The notes under the pieces were generated by a model that was not told the DNA's origin, ran no database searches, and was given only the letters and a program-made list of their open reading frames with translations. 14,541 nucleotides of DNA from JAAYYM01 sp964483395 (GTDB lineage Bacteria > Bacillota > Clostridia > Lachnospirales > Lachnospiraceae), in the NCBI GenBank assembly GCA_964483395.1, contig CAZABT010000068.1, forward strand, positions 1-14,541. Reading direction: 5' to 3'. The translations under genes were made by a program, and so were the position numbers. Positions 6,777-13,135 of the stretch are shown here, piece by piece (the stretch's first letter is position 1; each line of letters begins with the position of its first letter).

Positions 6777-6803
6777 TGTCAAAGACCGAAGTGAGGACAG
6801 GAC

Positions 6804-7343
6804 GTGAAAAAGAATGGTATTGCGGGAAAACAGATAGCGTATCTGGGTATTATGGCGGCATTTGCAATCCTATGCGGTTATATAGAAAACTTGATTCCAT
6901 TTGCCTTCGGCATTCCGGGAATGAAGCTGGGGCTTGCCAATATAGTGACGGTAGTGACCTTGTACCTGTTTGGCATACGTGAGGCTGCCGCGGTCTCATT
7001 TGTCAGAATATTGACGGTCGGCATTCTGTTCGGGAATCCGTATAGTCTTGCGTATAGTCTTGCAGGAGGCATCTTGAGTCTGGTGTGCATGCAATTGCTG
7101 AAGGGACTGAAGCAGTTCAGTGTGACAGGCGTCAGTATAGGCGGAGGCATTGCACATAATATAGGTCAGCTTGCTGTTGCGGTATTTGTCGTACAGGAAA
7201 TCCGACTGGCATATTATGTACCATTTCTGCTGATTGCGGGAGCACTTACGGGAATGCTGATCGGATTGCTTGCAAAAGTATGCAATATACGACTGGAGCG
7301 GCTGCTGCACATAACAGAAACATACAAAGGGGAATCTATATGA
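6804..7343 (+). CDS. Gx transporter family membrane protein (Hpre_diP_synt_I family)
   Basis: A 179-residue polytopic membrane protein with about five or six hydrophobic segments. The family motifs are FGIPGMKLGLANIV (35-48), GNPYSLAYSLAGG (77-89) and GGGIAHNIGQL (113-123). The family has been labelled heptaprenyl diphosphate synthase component I, but it resembles small transporter S-components and has no prenyltransferase aspartate motifs. It starts at a GTG preceded by GAGGACAGGA. An ATG frame beginning at 6773 overlaps its start but is out of frame and has no family content. The last four bases (ATGA) overlap ruvA. Following the NusG domain II gene suggests a joint role at the membrane, perhaps flavin- or quinone-linked redox chemistry; the substrate is unknown. 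A perfect 12-bp tandem repeat (7040-7063) encodes the doubled YSLA. Confidence 0.85.
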   Translation: MKKNGIAGKQIAYLGIMAAFAILCGYIENLIPFAFGIPGMKLGLANIVTVVTLYLFGIREAAAVSFVRILTVGILFGNPYSLAYSLAGGILSLVCMQLLKGLKQFSVTGVSIGGGIAHNIGQLAVAVFVVQEIRLAYYVPFLLIAGALTGMLIGLLAKVCNIRLERLLHITETYKGESI

Positions 7344-7954
7344 TTGGATATTTAAAGGGAGAGATTGCTGGAATCTATGAGGAACAGATTGTTCTGGAGG
7401 TCAATCAGGTAGGATACAATATCAAGATGTCTGCAAGTACGATAGACTGCCTGCATGGAATCGGGGAAGAAGTCAAGGTATATACGTATCTTGCTGTGCG
7501 TGAGGACGCCATGCTGCTGTATGGCTTTCTGACAAAGGATGATCTGGATTTCTTTAAGCTGCTGATACAGGTAAACGGAATCGGCCCGAAGGGTGCACTT
7601 GCCATTCTGTCCGTGATGACGACGGATGTTCTGCGCTTTGCAATTTTGGCGGCGGATGCCAAAACAATTGCAAAGGCACCCGGAATTGGTGCCAAGACGG
7701 CACAGCGCCTGATCATTGATTTGAAGGATAAGGTGTCACTTGAGGATGCATTTGAAGAACGTATGTCAAATACAAAGAACAGCACAGAGCAGAATCCGAT
7801 ATCTGCTGCAAAGAATGAAGCAACAGAGGCCTTGACGGCACTCGGCTATTCGGCAACAGATGCTCTGCGGGCAGTCAAGAGCATAGAGACGACAGACGAT
7901 ATGGATGTTGAAATGATTCTGAAACAAGCCCTGAAAAACATCAATCATTTATAA
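7340..7954 (+). CDS. ruvA: Holliday junction DNA helicase subunit RuvA
   Basis: Tetrameric junction-binding subunit that targets the RuvB motor to Holliday junctions during recombinational repair. The 204 residues show the OB-fold domain I (MIGYLKGEIAGI onward), two helix-hairpin-helix motifs in domain II (VNGIGPKGALAIL at 78-90, APGIGAKTAQRLI at 113-125) and, after an acidic/polar linker at about 140-158, domain III (EATEALTALGYSATDALRAV), which contacts RuvB. The start at 7340 follows AAAGGGGA by six bases and overlaps the preceding stop by four bases; the frame is open from 7280, but that part is inside the Gx gene. ruvB begins 18 bases later. No SOS-type operator was noticed directly upstream; expression probably comes from the receptor promoter or an undetected internal one. 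Confidence 0.96.
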   Translation: MIGYLKGEIAGIYEEQIVLEVNQVGYNIKMSASTIDCLHGIGEEVKVYTYLAVREDAMLLYGFLTKDDLDFFKLLIQVNGIGPKGALAILSVMTTDVLRFAILAADAKTIAKAPGIGAKTAQRLIIDLKDKVSLEDAFEERMSNTKNSTEQNPISAAKNEATEALTALGYSATDALRAVKSIETTDDMDVEMILKQALKNINHL

Positions 7955-7972
7955 AGAACAGAGGACACAGTG

Positions 7973-8974
7973 ATGCAGAAACGTTCCATAGAAACAACTT
8001 TAACAGAAGAGGACATTAAAATAGAGGGAAGTCTGCGGCCGCAATATCTGACGGATTACATAGGCCAGAAAAAGGCGAAGGAAAATCTGAAAATCTACAT
8101 TGATGCAGCCAAAAAGCGTGGAGAATCTTTGGATCATGTCCTTTTTTATGGACCGCCCGGCCTTGGAAAGACAACTTTAGCGGGAATCATTGCAAATGAG
8201 ATGGGGGTTCATATCAAGACTACCTCAGGCCCGGCAATAGAAAAGCCGGGAGAGATGGCGGCAATCCTGAACAATCTGCAGGAGGGAGATATCCTGTTTG
8301 TGGATGAGATTCACAGATTGAACAGACAGGTGGAGGAAGTTCTTTATCCTGCTATGGAGGACTATGCGATTGATATCATGATTGGAAAGGGTGCTTCTGC
8401 ACGTTCCATTCGCTTGGAACTGCCAAAGTTCACTTTGGTAGGAGCAACGACACGTGCAGGCCTGCTGACAGCTCCACTGCGTGACCGTTTTGGCGTGATT
8501 AATCGACTGGAGTTTTATACAAATGAAGAACTCAGTACGATCATCCGACATTCTGCCGAGGTACTGGACGTCAAGATAGATGAGAAGGGCTCTATGGAGC
8601 TGGCACGCAGAAGCAGGGGAACGCCCCGGCTTGCCAATCGTTTTCTGAAAAGAGTCCGAGATTTTGCACAGGTACGATTTGACGGAGATATTACCTATGA
8701 GGTAGCCGTAATGGCCTTGGATATGATGGAAGTGGATAAGTATGGTCTGGATTATCTGGACAGAAACATATTGATGACAATGATCGAAAAGTTTGAAGGC
8801 GGGCCGGTAGGACTGGACACGCTTGCCGCGGCAATCGGCGAGGATGCCGGCACGATTGAGGATGTATATGAACCGTATCTGCTGAAAAACGGGTTTATCA
8901 ACCGTACGCCGAGAGGACGGGTCGTATCAACGATGGCTTATCAGCATTTTGGACTTCCGATTCCTACAATTTAG
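7973..8974 (+). CDS. ruvB: Holliday junction DNA helicase ATPase RuvB
   Basis: Hexameric AAA+ motor that drives branch migration with RuvA. The 333 residues include Walker A GPPGLGKT (60-67), Walker B DEIH (111-114), sensor 1 GATTRAG (157-163), the arginine finger R170 in LRDRFG and the C-terminal winged helix (GLDTLAAAIGEDAGTIEDVYEPYLLKNGF). I chose the ATG at 7973 because GAGGA at 7961-7965 is seven bases away; the GTG at 7970, immediately upstream and in frame, would be too close. No clear terminator follows, but a new promoter lies in the next 30 bases. Confidence 0.97.
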   Translation: MQKRSIETTLTEEDIKIEGSLRPQYLTDYIGQKKAKENLKIYIDAAKKRGESLDHVLFYGPPGLGKTTLAGIIANEMGVHIKTTSGPAIEKPGEMAAILNNLQEGDILFVDEIHRLNRQVEEVLYPAMEDYAIDIMIGKGASARSIRLELPKFTLVGATTRAGLLTAPLRDRFGVINRLEFYTNEELSTIIRHSAEVLDVKIDEKGSMELARRSRGTPRLANRFLKRVRDFAQVRFDGDITYEVAVMALDMMEVDKYGLDYLDRNILMTMIEKFEGGPVGLDTLAAAIGEDAGTIEDVYEPYLLKNGFINRTPRGRVVSTMAYQHFGLPIPTI

Positions 8975-8976
8975 GG

Positions 8977-9004
8977 TTGTATTATTTCAAATTTTTGATA
9001 TAAT
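8977..9004 (+). promoter_or_regulatory. Predicted promoter of the zapA operon
   Basis: TTGTAT (8977-8982), a 16-base spacer and a consensus TATAAT (8999-9004) preceded by TGA (extended -10). The start point would be near 9011, giving a leader of about 47 bases. The promoter separates the division/cell-wall genes from ruvAB. Confidence 0.7.
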
Positions 9005-9057
9005 TTGTATTGTGGTTAAGTTTTTATCGAAGTGATCGAGCATAGTGGGGTGTGGGT

Positions 9058-9468
9058 ATGTCTTCTAAGGTTGATACTGAAGTATTGATAGGTGGTAAGG
9101 TATTTACATTGAGCGGCTATGAAAGTGAAGAATACTTACAGAAGGTGGCAACCTACATCAACAATAAACTGGCTGAATATAACAAGATGGATGCATTTCG
9201 TCGTCAGCCGTTGGATACACAGAATACATTGCTGCAATTGAATATGGCAGATGATTATTTTAAGGCTAAGAAGCAGATCAATCATCTGGAAGAAGAATTG
9301 GAAGCCAAGGATAAAGAATTATATGACTTAAAGCATGAATTGATTTCAACACAGATCAAATTGGAAAATGCAGAAAAGTCCTCCAAGGGTGCCAAGGATG
9401 AATTGCTTGACATGCAGAAACGACTTGTGAAGCTTGAGTCAGAGCTTGGAGACAAGAAGAAATCATAA
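9058..9468 (+). CDS. zapA: Cell division protein ZapA
   Basis: A 136-residue Z-ring-associated protein that bundles FtsZ filaments at midcell. The N-terminal globular ZapA domain runs from about 3 to 75 (VDTEVLIGGKVFTLSGYESEEYLQKVATYINNKL and a TLLQLNMADDYFKAKKQ helix). A long charged coiled coil follows (about 75-136: HLEEELEAKDKELYDLKHEL onward, ending GDKKKS). The start is the ATG at 9058, seven bases after GTGGGG; the frame also has a GTG at 9052, which lies inside that ribosome-binding stretch. It is the first gene of a unit that continues with a U32 protein and the SEDS/PBP pair, consistent with a division or growth role. Confidence 0.9.
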   Translation: MSSKVDTEVLIGGKVFTLSGYESEEYLQKVATYINNKLAEYNKMDAFRRQPLDTQNTLLQLNMADDYFKAKKQINHLEEELEAKDKELYDLKHELISTQIKLENAEKSSKGAKDELLDMQKRLVKLESELGDKKKS

Positions 9469-9476
9469 TGGTAGTT

Positions 9477-9495
9477 AACCCGGACTTATCGGGTT
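9477..9495. other. Weak hairpin after zapA
   Basis: AACCCG (9477-9482) pairs with CGGGTT (9490-9495) around a seven-base loop, nine bases past the zapA stop. It lacks a T run, so it is probably at most a processing or stability element. Confidence 0.35.
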
Positions 9496-9521
9496 TATGA
9501 AAAAGTAGGTGTATTGGGAGA

Positions 9522-9545
9522 GGGGCTGTCGAAAGACAGCCTTTC
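9522..9545 (+). terminator. GAAA-tetraloop hairpin between zapA and the U32 gene, possible terminator or attenuator
   Basis: GGCTGTC (9524-9530) pairs with GACAGCC (9535-9541) across a GAAA loop and can be extended by G-T pairs into the following TTT; TTTCT comes next. The T tract is short and interrupted, so partial termination is more likely than a full stop. It lies 30 bases upstream of the U32 start. Confidence 0.5.
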
Positions 9546-9575
9546 TACATCATACAGGATATAACAGGATGGAGT

Positions 9576-11768
9576 ATGAAAGATAAAACGATAGAACTTC
9601 TGGCTCCGGCCGGTAGTTATGAAAGCTTTTTGGCAGCAATAGGAGCCGGTGCAGATGCTGTATACGTGGGTGGCAGCCGGTTCGGTGCCAGAGCATATGC
9701 CAGAAATTTCTCGGAGGAAGAACTTCTTCGGGCGATTGATTATGCCCATTTGTTTGGAAAGAAAGTATATCTGACGGTCAATACCCTGATGAAAGAACAG
9801 GAGCTGCAGGAATTACCGCAATATCTCCTGCCTTATTACAGGGCGGGACTGGATGCAGTGATCGTACAGGATATCGGAGCCATAGCTGTTATCAAAAAAC
9901 AGTTTCCAAAGCTCGAGGTACATGCCAGTACACAGATGGCGATTACCTCTGTGGAAGGGGTGCAGCTTTTGGAGTCTCTCGGAATCAGACAGGTGGTTCC
10001 GGCAAGGGAATTATCGCTTGCGGAAATCAGGCAGATCACACAGCATACCGAGGTCAGAATGGAATGCTTCATACATGGAGCCATCTGCTACAGCTATTCT
10101 GGCAAATGTTTGTTTTCAAGTTTGATCGGCGGCAGAAGCGGCAATAGGGGAAGATGTGCGCAACCGTGCAGGCTGCCTTATGACGTTATGCAGGAAAAAC
10201 GGCAGTTAAATGATGAACGGGAGCAATATGTGCTCAGCATGAAAGACATGTGTACCATAGAACTGCTGCCGCAGATGATTGAGGCAGGAATTTCTTCTTT
10301 TAAGATTGAAGGCCGGATGAAACGGCCAGAATATGTGGCCGGAGTTACACGTCTGTATCGAAAATACATTGATCTGTTTTGCAGCCTGAGGGAAGGACAG
10401 GCCTACCGGGTATCCGAAGAGGATTATCAGGAGCTGGTTGGTCTTTATACGCGGAGCGGAAGCTGTAAGGGTTACTATCTTCAGAAAAACGGAAGAGATA
10501 TGCTGACCCTACAAAAGCCGAATTATGAAACAGATCATGATGATAGATTTCAGGAGCTTTATGAAATCTATATTCAGCAGCGGAAGAAATTTCCGGTATG
10601 TGCAGAGGCTGTATTAAGAAAAAATGAACCGGCAATATTGCGCCTGAGTACCCAGAGCACCTCCATCGAAGTAAGCGGTGGAATTGTAGAACAGTCCGTA
10701 AACAGACCGCTGAATCACGAGGATGTTAAAAAACAATTGTATAAGACCGGGAATACAGACATTCTGTTTTCAGAATTACAGATCGAAGCTGATGAGGATA
10801 TTTTTATGCCGGTCAAACAACTGAACGATCTGCGCAGAAAGGCAATTGAATGCTTCACAGAAGAACTGCTTGCACCTTATCGCCGTGATGCCGGGAATCA
10901 GGAAGCTGAAAAAAAAGAGAAAACAGAAAAGACGGACGAGAGTATATCCGTTCAAGAACCGGCTTTGTCGGTATATGTTGAATCAAAAGAGGTACTGAAA
11001 TCGTTATGTAGAATAGAAGGAATACGAAGAGTCTATTTGTCCTATGCAGATCTGGAGCAGCCGGCAGAGATGATTGATATGGCTGTTGTATCAGGCAAGA
11101 CAGTCTATTTGGCATTGCCCGTAATCTGCCGCCGGCCTAACGAAGAAAAGGTCGGACAGCTATTGGAGCTGTTGCATCGGAAAGGTGTTGCTGGCGCTGT
11201 GGTTCAAAATTATGAATGGCTGTATCTGCTGCGGAAGGAAGGCTACGCAGGAGAGATTTTGGCAGATTTTTATCTTTATACGATGAACCGGGAAGCCAAG
11301 GAACAGCTGCGTACATTTGGATGCAAGCGTTTTACGGTGCCGTTAGAGTTGAATGAGCATGAAATCAGAAGCATAGACCGCCATGACAGTGAACTGATCG
11401 TGTATGGTTATCTGCCGATGATGGTTACCGCCCAGTGTATCACCAATACTATGAATGGCTGTCAGCATCGGGAACAGAAAACGGTGTCGCTCAGAGACCG
11501 ATACCAGAAAAAATTACATGTTAAAAACTGCTGTAGTGAATGCTATAATATCATATACAACAGTGTACCCTTATCCCTGCATAATGAAATGAAGAAAATA
11601 AGAACTATGGGTTTTGAAGGTCTGCGGCTGAATTTTACAACAGAATCACCGGAGACTGCTGTTACAATTGCAGAGTGGTATGTGTCTGCAGTGTCCGGAA
11701 CTGCAAAGGAAGCCGGGCTGCCTTTTACGGAATTTACAAAAGGTCATTTTGCAAGAGGAGTAGAATAG
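9576..11768 (+). CDS. U32 family protein, long form (RlhA/TrhP-like RNA hydroxylase or 'collagenase-like peptidase')
   Basis: A 730-residue cytosolic protein. The N-terminal half is a classic U32 domain: ELLAPAGSYESFLAAIGAGADAVYVGG at the start, then HASTQMAITS, VPARELSL and the cysteine-rich HGAICYSYSGKC to RCAQPCRLPY block (C171, C178, C194, C198). The C-terminal half is an extra region (DUF3656-like in long members) with a CCSECY motif near 648-653. U32 proteins were named peptidases, but characterised bacterial members (TrhP, RlhA) hydroxylate tRNA wobble uridine or 23S rRNA, probably with an iron-sulfur cluster; this long architecture resembles RlhA more than TrhP. Which RNA it modifies here cannot be decided. 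AGGATGGAG precedes the ATG. It ends two bases before the SEDS gene and is therefore co-transcribed with cell-wall genes. Confidence 0.88.
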   Translation: MKDKTIELLAPAGSYESFLAAIGAGADAVYVGGSRFGARAYARNFSEEELLRAIDYAHLFGKKVYLTVNTLMKEQELQELPQYLLPYYRAGLDAVIVQDIGAIAVIKKQFPKLEVHASTQMAITSVEGVQLLESLGIRQVVPARELSLAEIRQITQHTEVRMECFIHGAICYSYSGKCLFSSLIGGRSGNRGRCAQPCRLPYDVMQEKRQLNDEREQYVLSMKDMCTIELLPQMIEAGISSFKIEGRMKRPEYVAGVTRLYRKYIDLFCSLREGQAYRVSEEDYQELVGLYTRSGSCKGYYLQKNGRDMLTLQKPNYETDHDDRFQELYEIYIQQRKKFPVCAEAVLRKNEPAILRLSTQSTSIEVSGGIVEQSVNRPLNHEDVKKQLYKTGNTDILFSELQIEADEDIFMPVKQLNDLRRKAIECFTEELLAPYRRDAGNQEAEKKEKTEKTDESISVQEPALSVYVESKEVLKSLCRIEGIRRVYLSYADLEQPAEMIDMAVVSGKTVYLALPVICRRPNEEKVGQLLELLHRKGVAGAVVQNYEWLYLLRKEGYAGEILADFYLYTMNREAKEQLRTFGCKRFTVPLELNEHEIRSIDRHDSELIVYGYLPMMVTAQCITNTMNGCQHREQKTVSLRDRYQKKLHVKNCCSECYNIIYNSVPLSLHNEMKKIRTMGFEGLRLNFTTESPETAVTIAEWYVSAVSGTAKEAGLPFTEFTKGHFARGVE

Positions 11769-11770
11769 AA

Positions 11771-13135
11771 ATGGCAAACATGATCATTGAGTTTTCAAAA
11801 TATGCCATTATTATTTTTATGGCATTTTATACACTCGAATGTTTTACGGTTTTCAGATATTCGACCGAGGAGGATCGGAATGGAATCTACATCAGACAAA
11901 ATGTGCTGATGTTCCTGATTCATTTTGTTTCCTTTATTGTGCTTTGCTTAGAAACGAAAAATTCCATGCTGATTGTCTTTTATGCTTTGCAGCAGATTAC
12001 ACTTTTCGGAACCATTGCATTGTATCGTGTTCTGTATCCCAAGGCCAACCGGCTGATCATCAATAACATGTGTCTGCTGTTAACGGTCAGCTTTATCATC
12101 TTGACCAGATTGTCCTATGATAAATCAGTGAAGCAGTTTAAGATTGTTGTTGTTTCTACAGCTCTGACCATGTTTATTCCATATCTGATACGAAAGATCA
12201 AGATCATATCAAAATTCCCGTGGATCTATGCGCTGACAGGTATCGGAGCACTTGGTATTGTTATGATTTTGGGACAGGTGACCAACGGCTCTAAGATTTC
12301 CTATTCCATAGGCGGGTATACTTTTCAACCCTCAGAATTTGTCAAGATTTTGTTTGTTCTGGCCATTGCAGGGATGCTGTCCAAGGCAACAGATATTCTG
12401 CATGTTATCATCACGGCGTTAGTGGCCGGTGCGCACGTGCTGATTCTGGTAATGTCCAAGGATCTGGGCAGTGCCTTGATTTTTTTCATTGTCTATTTTG
12501 TGATGCTTTATGTGGCAAGTAAAAATTTTTGGTATCTGCTGCTTGGTCTGGCGGGCGGGGCTGGTGCTTCCGTCATTGCCTATAGGCTGTTTGCTCATGT
12601 ACGTGTGCGTGTACAGGCATGGAAGGATCCGATGGGAACCATTGAGGATGCAGGCTTTCAGATAGCACAGTCTCTATTTGCAATCGGAACCGGAGGCTGG
12701 TTTGGCATGGGGCTGGAGCAGGGAGCACCGAATAAGATTCCTGTCGTGGAAGCTGATTTTGTATTTGCGGCGGTCTGCGAAGAACTGGGAGGTATTTTTG
12801 GCGCATGCCTGATTTTAGTTTGCATTAGCTGCTTTGTCATGTTTATGAATATTTCCATGAAGCTGCGGGAGGATTTTTACAAGCTGATTGCCGTGGGACT
12901 TGCCGTCATGTATGCATTTCAGGTGTTTTTGACGATCGGCGGCGTAACCAAATTCATTCCGCTGACCGGAGTGACACTGCCGCTTGTCAGCTATGGAGGA
13001 ACTTCGGTACTAACGACCTTAATTATGTTTGCAATGATACAGGGATTATATATCTTGAGGATGGATGATCATGTTCGAAAAGCGAAAAAAGGAAATCGGA
13101 AACGAAGTATCGAAAAGCCGGAAGAAACAGAATAA
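11771..13135 (+). CDS. SEDS-family peptidoglycan glycosyltransferase (FtsW/RodA/SpoVE)
   Basis: A 454-residue membrane glycosyltransferase that polymerises lipid II. The N-terminal ~150 residues hold about four hydrophobic segments. From there the SEDS signatures appear in order: GYTFQPSEFVKILFVLAIAGML (182-203), SKDLGSALIFF (229-239), WKDP (284-287), GFQIAQSLFAIGTGGWFGMGL (295-315), VVEADFVFAAVCEELG (325-340, with D329 at the conserved acidic position) and FIPLTGVTLPLVSYGGTSVL (395-414). The tail is basic. The start at 11771 follows GAGGAG with a ten-base spacer; the longer open frame from 11675 lies within the U32 gene. The gene overlaps the next, a class B PBP, by 65 bases, the usual SEDS-PBP partnership. 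A RodA-like elongation role is more likely than FtsW because the partner is of the PbpA type, but this is not settled. Confidence 0.93.
   Translation: MANMIIEFSKYAIIIFMAFYTLECFTVFRYSTEEDRNGIYIRQNVLMFLIHFVSFIVLCLETKNSMLIVFYALQQITLFGTIALYRVLYPKANRLIINNMCLLLTVSFIILTRLSYDKSVKQFKIVVVSTALTMFIPYLIRKIKIISKFPWIYALTGIGALGIVMILGQVTNGSKISYSIGGYTFQPSEFVKILFVLAIAGMLSKATDILHVIITALVAGAHVLILVMSKDLGSALIFFIVYFVMLYVASKNFWYLLLGLAGGAGASVIAYRLFAHVRVRVQAWKDPMGTIEDAGFQIAQSLFAIGTGGWFGMGLEQGAPNKIPVVEADFVFAAVCEELGGIFGACLILVCISCFVMFMNISMKLREDFYKLIAVGLAVMYAFQVFLTIGGVTKFIPLTGVTLPLVSYGGTSVLTTLIMFAMIQGLYILRMDDHVRKAKKGNRKRSIEKPEETE

Noticed and set aside
6773..6982. 69-codon ATG frame overlapping the start of the Gx-family gene
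   Set aside because: It overlaps most of the first 180 bases of a clear family member in another frame, has no family content, and is probably chance.
11675..11770. Upstream start of the SEDS protein inside the U32 gene
   Set aside because: The extra 32 residues are Cys/Arg-rich and unlike SEDS N-termini; the ATG at 11771 has GAGGAG upstream.
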